Assembly: GCA_034387635.1 (NCBI GenBank)
Contig: JAOANU010000003.1
Location: 1,240,001 to 1,304,000 of the forward strand
DNA from: Rhodosporidiobolus odoratus
Lineage: Eukaryota > Basidiomycota > Microbotryomycetes > Sporidiobolales > Sporidiobolaceae
DNA length: 64,000 bases
Direction of reading: 5' to 3'
The translations under genes were made by a program, and so were the position numbers. Below, one piece after another: positions 10,197 through 22,136 of this stretch. The notes under the pieces were generated by a model that saw only the letters and a list, made by a program, of their open reading frames with translations, made no database searches and was not told the origin of the DNA. Each line of letters begins with the position of its first letter. The first letter of the stretch is position 1.

Positions 10197-13100
10197 ATGC
10201 CGTCGCCCCCACCCTACTCACCCCACAACCCTCAACTCAGCCCACCCAGTCAAGCCCAACTCGCCCTGGCTGCCCAACCGCCCCAACTCCCTCCCCACCT
10301 CCCCTTTCACCGCCCACCTCCGTCCGACCTCGCCTACACCTCTCACGCCCCGCCCCAGCCTTTCGGGGAGCCCTTCCCAAGTCCGTCGACCAGCGGGTCC
10401 GGCTCCGGAGGCAACACACCTCGAGATCAGCCTACCGCCCTTGCCGGGTCAACAGGACACGCCGCGGAGGGAAGCATCGCCAACGGCCACGCCAGCCACG
10501 GAACTAAGAAGAAGGCAGCAAGGCCGGACATCAAGGGAAAGAGAAAAGCAAGCGACGTCGGCTACGAGGAAGAGGTGGATGCGCAGGCGGGAGGAAGCGA
10601 TAAGCCTGAAAAGCAGAAGAAAAAGGTCAAGGTCGGTGCGAGGGCTAGCATCGCATGCAAGACGTGCAGGTACGTCCCACTCTCTTTTACTAGACTGTCT
10701 CGACGTCGCACCGGCGCGTCGAGGTCAGGCCGTCACTGCTGACTTTCTTCGTTCTCCTTGCTGGCAGGAAACGCAAAGTACGCTGCTCAGCAGAGTGGCC
10801 TGTCTGCAGCTTTTGCTCGACGAAGAAGATGGAGTGTGTGTACGATGGGCACCCAGCGGAGAATGGCGGAACACTGTGCGTTACCCTTTGTTGCCCGTGT
10901 CAGCGAAGCTGCCTCGAGCTGATTTTCTTCTTTTTTGCCTTCTGCGTGATTTGTGCTACAACCAGACTCGCTGGGCCGTCAGGCATCATTCCGAATCATA
11001 TCACAGCTCTTGAAGCAGAATTGCCGGGGCCGCCGATTGTCCTGGAAGCGCTTAACGTTTTCTTCATTCACTAGTACGTCTCTTTCTCTTCTCTGTCGAC
11101 CAACAGAGGACTTACTCCACGCCTCTGCAGTTACGACACCTTTCCTTTCCTCCATCGCGCAACGCTCACAGAAGAGATCAAGAATGGCACAGCACCGAAG
11201 GAACTGCTCTGTTGTATACTCGCCCTGGCCGCTCGGTAATTGCAACCTCCTTTCTCTCACTCCGCTCACACTAACGGTGTATCACACAGCTTCTGCCAAG
11301 CCCTGAAAGACCTCCATCCTTCCTCTGCCTCTCCAGCCCACGAATACTACGCCCGCGTCGCTTCCGAACTTCTCACCCTTCCCGAAACTACCCCCGGCCA
11401 GTCGGCACCTCTCCCCTCTGCCGACACGACAATCTCTCTCATGCGTTGCCAATGCTTCTGTCTCGTTGGTTTCTACGAGATTACAGCCGGTCGAGACAAC
11501 TCCGGCTGGCTCAAGATTGGTACGGCGATCCGGATGGCACAAGTCCTTCGACTAGGGTTCGAGGACGAGATCGGCTACATGAGCGAGCACGAACAGCGTG
11601 CCAATGGCGAGGACGAAGCGACAGCCGATCCCTCGCAAGCCAGTTCTCGCGCCCTCCATGCCGAGCTGCGTCGACGGGTCTTCTGGGCTCTCTTCGCCCT
11701 CGACCGCACTGTAAGCGATGGGAACGAGCGACCGTGCGGGCTCAAAGTCCCCCGAATTGCTTCCCTCCGCATGCCTGGACCCGATGCCGACTTTCAAGCC
11801 GGTCACAAGTCGCTCGGCGCAAAGTTCGACCCAGACCCGCCAGCATGGAGTCTGTCTATGAAGGCTCCGCCGGGGGAGGGAGAACCCGAAGCCGATCTTT
11901 ACGGTCACACACTCCGAATCGCCGAGATCTGGTCAAAGGTCGCGTCGTACATTGGGAGCGGAGGGAGGATTGTCGACCGGAGGTGCCCGTGGAAGGAAGA
12001 GAGCACGTTCGCGCAGCTTGAGCGGGATTTGACTGACTTTGAGAGGAAGTTACCGGATGTGCTCAAGTATTCGCAGCAGACTATGCTGGCGCATTGTATG
12101 TCGAGTCAGATGGAGGCGAGAATGTTTGGGATGTTGCATCTGTTGAACGCTGGGGCGAGGCATGTCGTGCGTTACTTCCCCTGACTCGCTTCTCGCTCAT
12201 GCTTCCTGTCAGGTACTTAACGATTGTGCCGCTCCTTCACAGCTCCACCGCGACTACCTTCCCTTTCTGCCTCCCATCGACTTCAAAGTGAGGCGACCTT
12301 CTCAGTCTCGCACTGTCCCACTCTACTTCCGCAGCCTTCGTGTTTGCGATGGCCTTCCGGGTTCTACTCACACGAAAGACGAGCCTGATTGATTATCTTC
12401 CATGCAGGCCGCCAACGGACCCGTCGACGGTGAACCTCTCTACGGAGACCCGACAGCCCCGCCTGACTGGTGGCAGCAATCATTCAACATGGCCGCCGAG
12501 TCCGCCAATACTATCTCCGACGTCTGCACTCTCCTCTGCCAGCACGGCATCATCCTCACGCACCCTTTCGCTGGCTTCGCCGCCGTCGCCGCTGGCACCG
12601 TCCATTGTCATCTGCGTTTCTGGCCTGGATCATCGTCAGTACCGAACGACGCGGTTCATCTGCATTACTTCAACCAGGATGTCGAGATCGTTGACGGGCT
12701 GCGAGGTACCTGTACGTCTTGTTTTGCCTCGAGCATTTCCTCTGCCTCGAGCTCACCCTGCATGCACTGCCACAGACCCCATAGCCGAACGCTGGTATGA
12801 GAACCTTGCTGGTCTCGCCGTGCTCTACTTCTCCGTCTCGCGCGGTGTCCTCGACGCCGATCCCGTCAAGATCCGCGCCGGCCTCCTCCAGCTCATGCGA
12901 AGCTCAAAGGAGGATACCGACCCTGCACCGCGCCAACCCACAGCAACGGCTAAAAAGGGCTCAGCAAGTCGACCTCCGAAGGCCGCCAAAACTCTTGCTT
13001 CTTCCGCCGTCCCTTCGCACCTTCTTCCCCCTTCCGGTTCCGCCGCACCCCGCGACCGCACGCTCTCTGAAGCGCTCGACGCACTCGTACCCACTCCAGC

Positions 13101-13437
13101 TGGCGGATCTCCCACCTCCGGGTTGCCGAATCCTTCCAATCCTCCACCTCAAGCCGGGTTCAACGATTCCCTTGCCCCACTTCCATTCCCCTCTGACCTC
13201 GACCTCCCAACCGATTTCTTCGACCTCGCCGCCATGCACAGTGGACTCGGTGGATTCGGTCTCGGCTTGTCGACGCTCGATGACGCGGGGTACTATTGGG
13301 GAGGCAACTCGTGGGGTTTGGCTGGGTTTGGTGGATTGGGAGGTGCGTTTGCTCCGCCTGTTGTGCCGCAGCCTGGTGCAGCAGGCGGAATGGGAGCTGC
13401 GGGACAGGGGTACGGTGATCTCGCATGGCATATGTAG
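10197..13437 (+). CDS. Zn2Cys6 fungal transcription factor with fungal-specific regulatory domain
   Basis: Nuclear DNA-binding regulator. From the ATG at 10197 a Pro/Ser-rich segment of about 120 residues is followed by a basic stretch (KKKVKVGARASIACKTCR). An intron splits the zinc cluster, which continues KRKVRCSAEWPVCSFCSTKK then MECVYDGH, giving the C-x2-C-x6-C ... C-x2-C-x6-C binuclear cluster. After another intron comes GIIPNHITALEAELPGPP. The middle-homology region follows: YYARVASELL, LKIGTAIRMAQVLRLGFEDE, ELRRRVFWALFALDRTVSDG and RPCGLKVPR. The C-terminal third is low-complexity, with a Gly-rich end reaching GYGDLAWHM and TAG at 13435-13437. Target genes cannot be inferred; the neighbours give no clear pathway. 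Confidence 0.92.
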
Positions 13438-13583
13438 GGTTATTCTCGTCGGTTTGCGAAACGGGAACAGCAGACATCTCGGAAATTTTATGACTTCCTC
13501 CTAGCACGCCGGTCTCGGTAGGGTGAGAGCTCCCGCCGGAGCATTTTGAGCTGCTATGTAGGGGGCCTGGTATCAAGCTGAGC

Positions 13584-15012
13584 TTTGCTTGAGCACCTCG
13601 AGAACGTCGCGAAGGTCGGGATTGCGTTCCCGCTCCGGCCTTGGAATCTCTCGTTCTTGCTTGCTGAGCTCATTCGACGCGCAACAGACTCGTGACTCGC
13701 CTCTCTGGCTTCTGGTTTCTCGCCCCCGCCCCCGCAGCTCGCCTCGTCCTATGCCCGCTTCAATCAGGTCCTCCAAGACGCTCGAACGGATGTGCCATAG
13801 CAGACGATTAGGCAGTCTAAGAAACTGTGACAGTGCTGCTGAACGGCCTGAGACGCGCGCTGGTGACCTTGAAGGGCGTTCCATTCGCTTCATAGTACCT
13901 CAGTCACGTCGGTACTTGTGTAGGGCACTGACCATTTCTCCCAGATACAGACGCGCACAAGCTGCTTCGCCTGAGCTCGAGGCAAAGCTAGACCCGGATG
14001 ATGCAGTAGCTGGTGCCAATATGATGCCCGCAACGCCGGCGGAGGAAGAGTACGCTTCCCAACTTTTCTTCCCTTTCCTTCTCGTCATTCCGGCTGACAC
14101 CCCCTTTTGTAGCGTCCAGATTCTAGTCGTCGGCATAATGGCCGTTGACTCGACGCCTGCAGTCAAACGTGAAGCCGCCCACCCCCGAATCCTGAACGGT
14201 TACCCTCTCCACCTGCACCCGCTTTGCCTTCTTTCGTCGACCCCTTCAACCTGCCCCCCGCACTCTTCCCTGTCCGTCCTATCCCTCACGAGCTCTTAGA
14301 CCCGCAGTCCCACGAGCCGGCCCCTTCGCCAGCGAGGCAAGCACATAATCGCAGGCTACAGATCCTGGACCGATATCGGCGGCGGAAACGCACGAACCCT
14401 CACATTTGGGAAGATGTGCCTCAATCGGCACATCAGCCTCGCGCCTGTCGCGCCAGGGTTTCCCTGCGCAGCATTTATCACTCGGGACTTTCTCAAAGCA
14501 GTCCTAGCCAACGGGGAGGATCGTGCTCTCTTCGTCAAAGCTTGCGGCGATGGCTGGGAGTACTTCGGGCACTACCACATAGATCGACGTCGGTTCAGGT
14601 TACTGCAGCTGAGCTCAGTAACCTGGATGAGGAAGACAAGGCGACGTGGAGGGGTTTTTTCGGAGGACTGGCTGAGTAGAGGGAGGCCAAACTCAAGCAA
14701 TAGGGCTTTACCACTACGCTCAGAGGCGGTGGCCGGTTCTTTGACGCCGTGCTCGCTGCCGGTATCGACATCCCCTAATCAATTCTCCATTGCGTGGGGT
14801 TCGACGTTGAGCAGGTCAGGGTTTGGGTGGCGAAGCGAGCGCAGCGGCTAGCGCTAGAACCGTCTGTTGTACTGGAGGAGTGTGGCTCGGGTGCGGAAGG
14901 AGAGCATCGCGAGCGGGAACGTCGCATGCGAGAAGAGCCGGAAGTGAAAGCGGCGGCGGGAAGACCTGCCAAGCGGCGGAGAAAGGGAGAGCAAGGAAGC
15001 TCCCTTCCGTAG
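13584..15012 (+). pseudogene. Decayed gene, DUF6697-like, with several stops and frame changes
   Basis: Protein-like + strand blocks are scattered over three frames but keep intron-like boundaries. LLEHLENVAKVGIAF, then LASSYARFNQVLQDARTDVP follow an intron near 13693-13736; a TAG at 13798-13800 and more stops come next. SPELEAKLDPDDAVAGANM precedes a textbook intron (about 14049-14112, GTACGC ... GGCTGAC ... TGTAG). A Pro-rich block (about 14170-14330) is in one frame. LTFGKMCLNRHISLAPVAPG and LFVKACGDGWEYFGHYH (14345-14590) are in another. VTAAELSNLDEEDKATWRGF returns to the first frame. In-frame stops at 14677-14679, 14701-14703 and 14776-14778 interrupt the tail, which resumes as CVGFDVEQVRVWVAKR and ends at 15012. 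The layout 'W-Y-x-G-x-Y ... W ... CVG[YF]D' recalls the fungal DUF6697 domain; that family call is from memory and tentative. Confidence 0.65.
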
Positions 15013-15315
15013 GTTCTGACTCTCCGTTTCCATGCAGTGCCCTTGCCCCTCGAGGTCTTTTCGGCCCAGTCTGAGCCGTTCTCTGCGAGCAGGCGTGAGA
15101 AAATGGATTTTCACTCCTGCCGCTGGCGCTTTGTAACCGCGCTACAGAAGAGCGAGCGCTCAGTTCCAGATCGCTTGCGATCTTTGTGTCCTGTTTGGGG
15201 TTTGTGGGAATTGCAAGCGTATGAAGTGGTTCAGGAAGGCCATCGGCCCCACTTCTCGCTTCATTTCCTCTTCTTTCCTTCCTTATCTCGGTACTCGCTC
15301 TTTCCGGTTCCTACC

Positions 15316-17498
15316 ATGCTTCGCAATTATCTATTGCGTACCGCGCGATCTCTGCCGACCCACCGACCCGCCGCCGGTCTCTTGTCGTCTTCATCCCCAC
15401 AACTCTCGCTCGCCAACTCTCACGTCGTCGTCGATTCCCCTCCTACCGTAGCTAACTCAAAGCTCCTTCAAACCACCAGAGAAGACGCTCTGTGGACGCC
15501 TGACTTGTTATGGCGCGATGAGGAGCAAGTGGGGGTCGGATTCCCGCTCGAGGCCAAAAGGGAGAGGGAGTTGAAAGAGGGAGATTTGCGCGCAGAAGAC
15601 GAAGGCGGCAGAGCCACTGAGAAGATGAAGTGAGCTCATCATTGCCGATCTACACTCGAGGGAAAGGCTGACACTACCGTATCGAACTCGGCTTTTTTCA
15701 GTCTGTACCAGGCCGTTCGAAGTGCTCTGCAGTGAGGTATCGCCTATCTGCCTCTTCTGTAACTACTCACACTATCCCCACCCAGCACTGTCTTGCAAAA
15801 AGACTCGAGTGCCCTAGTATTCGGAGAGGATGTGAGCCGACTTCTGCCCTTTTTTCCTACCGACCCAACCTGACTGATTCACATCTCCTCCCCCTCTAGG
15901 TCAGTTTCGGCGGGGTCTTCCGATGCACTATGGGTCTAGCAGACACTTTCGGGCAGGAGAGGGTGTTCAATACCCCGCTGTACGCCGTTCTCTCTGCTTC
16001 CTCACCGGTTTCTGGCTGATTGTTCTTGCCATTCTCTCGCTCCCGGCCTCCTGTCCATACGTCGGAAAACACAGAACAGAGCAAGGCATCGCCGGCTTTG
16101 GCATTGGTTTGGCGGCAATGGGACACACTGCAGTGGCAGAAATGCAGTACGTACCCAATTCACTCTGGAAATTCTCGCCCAGACTGACCTGTTCCTGCAC
16201 AGGTTTGCAGACTACATCGTACGCCCTCTTGGATCTCTCGTAGGTGCCTGTCTTGACATACGCCCTTCATCCAGTTTCCTGCGTTTGATCAGATCGTCAA
16301 CGAGTAAGTCGCTTTCTTCGCCCAAAAGGGGTCTACGTTATTGACCTGCTTCTCTTGATCAGAGCGTGAGTCCGCCTGAATGGAACGTCTGACTGTTGTC
16401 ACCTGCTCACGAAGTCAGATGCAGTGCCAAGTACCGGTACCGCTCGGGAGGCATGTTTGACTGCGGCAGCCTTACTTTCCGAAGCCGTGCGTGCCCGCTA
16501 TTGCTTCTGCCCGACAATCCTGACGTCCCTTGCTCATAGCGTGCTCCGCCGTCGGCCACGGAGGATTGTACCACTCGCAATCGCCTGAAGCCTACTTCAT
16601 GCAAGCCAGCGGCGTCAAGGTCGTGGTGCCGCGATCACCGATTCAAGCCAAGGGTCTCCTACTGTGTAAGTAACGCTCACTCGGTACCTTCGTAGATCGC
16701 TGGTGAACTACCGGCGACGGTATCCGGGAGGCATGAGGGAGAACGACGCACCACTTCCCATGACCTTCTCAATTTGCCCAGAGGCTTATCAACTACCTTC
16801 CCTCCCAGCTGCAATTCGCGACCCCAACCCTACCCTATTCCTAGAGCCCAAGATTCTCTACCGCTCTGCAGTCGAGCAAGTTCCGACGGGGGACTACGAG
16901 CTCCCCCTCTGTTCCGCCGAAGTCTTGCGGCAAGGCAAAGATCTCACCATCATCTCGTATGGCCCGCCGTTGTACACTATCGAGGGAGCACTTCACCTTC
17001 TCAAGTACCCGTCGCCAGATCTGGAGAAGCTCATTCCGAAGGACCTGCGAAATCTCAGCGTCGAGCTGATTGATCTGCGAACGATTATACCCTACGACGT
17101 CCGTCCTGTCCCTACCTTCTCCAACTTAACATTGACGAAGGACCCCTCTGCAGATCGAGACGGTCGTGAAGAGCGTCAACAAGACTGGACGATGCATCAT
17201 CGTGCACGAGGCTCCGCAAACAGGCAGCGTTGCGAGTGAGTTGTCCGCCGAGATCCAGCAGCGGTGCTTCCTCAAGCTCGAAGCTCCGGTCAAGCGTCTG
17301 ACCGGCTGGGATACACCGTTCGGGGTGCGCATCTATCCTCTTTCTCCTGCCTTCACATTCCCCCCCCTACCACTTTCTTCCGCTCTTCCGGTGCATCCGC
17401 TGATCCCACCTCTGCACCTACAGCTCGCCTACGAGAAGTTCTACTTGCCCGACCATGTCCGCATCCTGGATGGCATCATCGAGACGATGCGATACTAG
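15316..17498 (+). CDS. BCKDHB: Branched-chain 2-oxoacid dehydrogenase E1 subunit beta, mitochondrial
   Basis: Beta subunit of the thiamine-diphosphate E1 component that decarboxylates the keto acids from Leu, Ile and Val. ATG at 15316 starts [20 protein letters not shown], a mitochondrial presequence. Conserved segments follow through about nine introns: [95 protein letters not shown] and [13 protein letters not shown] (pyrimidine-binding domain). The transketolase C domain then gives [41 protein letters not shown] and [14 protein letters not shown]. The end is DGIIETMRY with TAG at 17496-17498. One intron (about 16667-16808) is longer than its neighbours. About 300 bases separate it from the decayed gene upstream and should hold its promoter. 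Confidence 0.95.
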
Positions 17499-17654
17499 CA
17501 TTCTTCTTTCCCCGTTTCTCGATCACTCCGTCGAGCTAAGCTTCAGAGCAATATGATGACGTTCAATACACAAGCGAGAAAGACGAAGGATATACAGCTA
17601 TGTGTATTCATGATGATACTTCTTTGTAAGCTCCACGGAAAGATCGCTTTGAAC

Positions 17655-20600
17655 CTACTCCTCCTGGTCATCCTTGAACACACGACGGATGATGGTGACG
17701 GGGCTGGGTCGTCCGAGGCTGGCGGTTGACGCGACGGTGTTGCCCCATTCGTCGAGCTCAGAGGGCTGCAGCAGGTAACGCCGATCAGCAGGTTGTCGTA
17801 ACATAACAGCAAAAGGAAGACATACCTTGATGATCCCATCAGCCGACGGCTTGACCTGCTCAGGTCGCGGACCCTCGTACACTAGCGCCCTGTCCCACTT
17901 GACTCGCCTGACCTCCGCTACAGGCGTTCCCGGTACCGAACTCCCTGTGCTGCCTTTCCGTTTCCCGCCTTTTGCAACCGCTTTGAGCGCCGGCACCCGC
18001 ATCGGAGTGACGAACTGCTCATCGTCTCCAGGCGCGCGGAAGTGTTCCATCGGCGGCAAGGAAGCAGATTGGGCCTTTCCTCCGGCGCCTCCGCCTTCGG
18101 AGTCCTGCATCTCAGCCGCCAGCGCGTCCATCTCACTCCCATCCACGCTCGACCTCAACGCGTTCCTCCGCTTAGCAGCCCTGGCCTCCCTCCCTTCCTT
18201 CGTACTAGGCCTCCCAGCTCCTCCTTCCAAATCGGTCGACCTTCGGATCTTACTCGTTGGCGAAGGAGGGCGATTGTAATCCAAGTAGACGGTTTCTTCC
18301 TTGAGTTTGACAAAGAGTTTCTGATTCTTGACTGTGTTGCGTTTGACGAGTTTGACATAGTCGGGTCCGGTGATGTCGGGGAAGGGGCGGAAGATCGGTT
18401 GAGGGCGAGTCGCGGGGTGGACGGAGGGTCCTTCGGCGGTAGAGGGAGTCGATAGGGAGCTTTCGCTGGCAGTCTCATCTGACTCCAACTCCGGCAACGG
18501 TTGCTCGACTGGCTCGACTGCCTTGGGAGCCGGTCTTCGCGCTGAACGCACGATGCGTTCTACGGGCGCAGGTGGCTTCGCCGGCGGAGCAGGAATCGAA
18601 GGCGCGGCACTCGCAGCGGCAGCGGCTCGACGAGTCGTACGTATGGGCGCCGGCAACACAGCGGAATCAGAATTGGAGGGCTGCGTTCGCCGACTCCTCG
18701 TCGCCCGAACCGGCGGTGCTGGTTTGAGGGCAGTCGAACCAAACACTTCAACAGAGGCAGAAGCTGTCGCAAGCTTGTCGGCAGGCGCGCTCAGGGCGGA
18801 CGATGCGGAAGAGGCAGAGAGCGACGTGCAAGGTTGTTGCGTCGAAACTAAGACGCGTCGAGGGCTTCGTGTCGGAGACGCGGGAGGTCGAGTAGTTCGG
18901 GGAGGAGAAGCATTGCGAGAGACGGGAGATTGCTGAGACGAGGAGAAGACGGCTGCATGGGGTGCAGAAGGTGGGTTTGTCGCGTCCGGCGATACGGATC
19001 GAGGCGAAGGCGGACTCGGCGCGAGAGGCTGAAACTCAGCCACCGGCGGCTGTCAGACGGACAGATTGTCAGCAGCTGTGAACATTGTACGGGCAGGAAG
19101 GAAGAGATGGAAACCGACCTCGAGTGCTTTCAAAACTTCGATCTTGCCACCAACGAGCCTCGCCGCCCTCCGCTTGACCGGCGAAGGCCCTGGTGCTGCA
19201 GCAGACCGGGATGCGGCAACAGCCGCCGGCTTCGCAGATGCAACTGCTGCCAGGGCCGCTCGAGGTGTCCGACCGGGTCGCAAAGTAGAGTTCGCAGGAG
19301 GAACAGAAGAGGAAAGTCCCCGAGTCGTGCTCAAGGCGGGGGCGGAAGTAGTCTGCTGAAGGGGCGAGGGGGCACGCGGAACAGTGGTACCGCCGATGGG
19401 AGGGCGAAGAGACGAGGATTCGACTGCAGAAGCGGTGCGAGCTAGGCGCGAGGAGGGGGTCGGGGCGGAAGAAATCGACGGGACAGGCCGAGCCACTGCA
19501 GTACCGGCGCTGCGTGTAGGTCGTGTGCTCGAGAGCGTGGGCGGCTTCGCCGTCGTGGTTGACGGGGCGGCTGTTCGTGCGGAAGACGCGGCGCTGGCGA
19601 GCGTTCTAGGGATCGCCGTGCTGCCAGGGGTGGTGCTCGGTGGCTTCAGGCCCGGCTTGACCGGAGCGGGACGAGAACGAGCTGCTGTCGTAGGAGGTGC
19701 CGCGACATTCGATGAAGCGGACGACGCAGCGCTTGCCGAGGAGAGGCTCGATGTCGAAAGCGAGGATGCCGGTCGCTTAGCTTGCGACTCGATGTCAGGT
19801 CCGGGTGTAGCGACCTCCTGGACGGAAGCGAGTCCTCCGGGTCTTCTAGCGATGCTCGATGGTAAGCCGGACGGCTTGGGCAGGCCCGACTTCACAGGCG
19901 CAACAATCCGTCGGGCCTTCGGGGCGGCGGATCCTGGTACAAGCGAGGTAAGGGCGGCTCGTGTCGCAGAAGGAGGAGGAACAGTCGCTGCTGCGCGCTG
20001 AGCGGCGAGGGAGGTGAGCTTCGTAAGCTGGCGTTGGGCGGTCGGAGCTGCGGTCGAGGGAGGGACGACACGCTTGGCGGCGGACGGAGTCGTGGCGCGA
20101 GGTGCGGGCGTTGCGGCAGAGTGGGATAGGGATTCGGATGGGGGCAGAGTCTCGGGCACGGGCGCCAGACGAGAGCTTATGGGTGTCTCGGAAGTTGGAG
20201 CAGGTTGTAAAGGTAGCGTGCTGAATGTTGGGGCAAGATGGCGAGGCGTGAAGGGCGCGTCATCTCGGGAGGATATAGACTCAGCCCGGGAAGAAAGGAC
20301 GGGTACGATAAGAGGAGATGCGGTCAGGAAGGGAGAGGGAGGGGTTGGCGACCGCTGAACTGAAGACGCATCGCTTGTCGACGCTGCCGCCTGGTCCTCC
20401 TCGCGAACGTCCTCGACCGCCGAATAGACCGGCTGGATAGCGGCGTCCTTTAGCTGCTCGGCGGGCAAAGCCTCATCACTGGTAGATTGGAGAGAAAGGG
20501 CGAGAGGGATGGCCTCCTCGACAAGTTTCGCTGCGGAATCCTCCGGGCCTGCAGCGTTCTGCGCCTCAGCGTGGTCTCCGACAGTCTCTGCGACATCGAC

Positions 20601-21928
20601 GGGAAGGCTGGCGGTAGGCGTCATTCCGTCAACTTGTTCTTCGTCTTCTGCCTCCGGTTTCGGGCCATTCATCGGTCCATCGGTAGTGCCTTGCAGAGGT
20701 GCTTCACCTCGATCGAGGGCCTGAGGGCAGCCGCTCGGTCGTCCCTCTTCGTCAGAGGTGCTGACGAGGTGTTCCTCCCGCTCCTCTTCGGGATGCATTG
20801 TTGAAGGCTGCTGCTCGTCCTCCTCAATGGCCTGCAGCTCCGGCGCAGCCTCCTCCTCATCGCTGGTCGCCACCTCCGTCTCAGCAAGTTCGACGCTAGT
20901 CTCTGCAGCGTCCTCCTGCGCTTCCGCCGAAGTCTCGTCTTTCTCGGCAAGGGAAAGCGGCAGGACGGCCTTGACGAGTTCTTCGATCGCCTCGTCATCC
21001 TGCTCTGGCATCGCAGCAGTCACCGACGGAACATCGTCTCTAGGGTAAGAGAAAGACCGCTCATCCTCCTCGTTCTCGTCGTAGAGGGAAAAGTCGGCGT
21101 CACAATCCGTCAACTCGTCGTCTCGATAGGATGCGTGTGTCCGGATCGGCGGAGTGTACGGGGAGAAGTGGAAAGGTGAAGCAAGTGGGTGAGAGCCGAC
21201 GCGATGCAGGGGCGTGGCGAGAGAGGCGAGACGAGGGTGGATTGGTGGCTGGGGGTGGGAAGGAGTGTTTGTCGAGAGAGGGGTGGACGCATGACGGGCT
21301 TTGCGGGGGGACGAGCGGAGGCGAGGAGATGCTGATGGCGAGAAGCGGACTGGTCCAGTTGGAGGGGAAGCTGGGGAGGTAGACGGGGCATCGTAGGTTG
21401 CGGGCGAAGGTGAACTGAATGACCGCTTGTTGTCGAATCGGACTGAGGGGGAGTTCTCCTGTTGCTCCGATGCGGTTCGCCGGGTCTTCCGAGCAGTGAT
21501 AGGAGAGCCGAGAGGGACGAGAGGGGTTTTTAGGTGAACCTTGAGGAGAGAAGGGGACTTGTCGAGGAGGGAGAGGGCAAGGTGAGAGCTGATGGAAGGT
21601 CGAAGGGCGGTCGACGGCGCAGTCGCTATTCAAGACGGGTCAGTACACCTCTTAGGATTACAGCAAGTGTACCGCGCGTACCTCGGAGCGTGTCCTCGTC
21701 CTGTCCAACATCAACCAACAATCCGTCGCCGTCTTGCTCGATCGACGCCGTCTCCAACTCCTTGGGCTGTAACGTGCGCGCCAATGCCTTATTTGGCGAT
21801 CTCGAGGGTCGTGCGGCGTTGACCCTGTCCGTTAAAGGAGATGTTGGCAATGTTGGCGCCGAGTTCAGCGATGCGTCTAAGTCGAGATGGAGTGGGCCAT
21901 CAAGGTTGGCGGGAGAGGCGGTGGCCAT
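17655..21928 (-). CDS. Very large, mostly disordered Ser/Pro/Ala-rich protein of unknown function
   Basis: Three exons make one long protein of roughly 1,300-1,350 residues. The start at 21928 gives MATASPANLDGPLHLDLDAS; an intron near 21625-21680 leads to HLALSLLDKSPSLLKVHLKT. The frame then stays open, through an acidic region (DCDADFSLYDENEEDERSFS and Glu/Ala-rich stretches) and a long Ser/Thr/Pro/Ala basic region, to an intron at about 19050-19110 (after EVLKALE). The last exon contains the only folded-looking block, RPFPDITGPDYVKLVKRNTV then FVKLKEETVYLDYNRPPSPT, followed by an intron near 17770-17825 and the end IIRRVFKDDQEE. I do not recognise the family. Acidic N-terminus plus a basic Ser/Pro-rich middle is common in chromatin- or microtubule-associated proteins, but that is only composition. 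Confidence 0.8.
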
Positions 21929-22136
21929 CTGCGTGACCTGAACAAGTGAAAGCAGCGCTTGACTAAGCCTGGACGAGCTCGCGGGGTGTGATGTAAGGTG
22001 GACTCTGGTGATGAGCAGTTCCTCAATTCGCGTCCACCAAACAAAGTCGAACTCTGTCATTTCGCTCAAGCATCTTGCGAGTGAGGGTATTGCAGTGGAG
22101 CAGGGTATTCCAAAGTGTACAACAAGCCAAGTTCGC

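Noticed and set aside
13573..14166. Minus-strand frames with ARLYLGEM, considered as a TAF11-like histone-fold gene
   Set aside because: The match is a few residues only. Plus-strand splice sites and protein blocks explain the same DNA better as a decayed gene.
19066..20358. Several + strand open frames opposite the large disordered gene
   Set aside because: Low-complexity Ala/Gly/Arg frames that mirror the Ser/Pro/Ala codons of the minus-strand gene; no start context or family.
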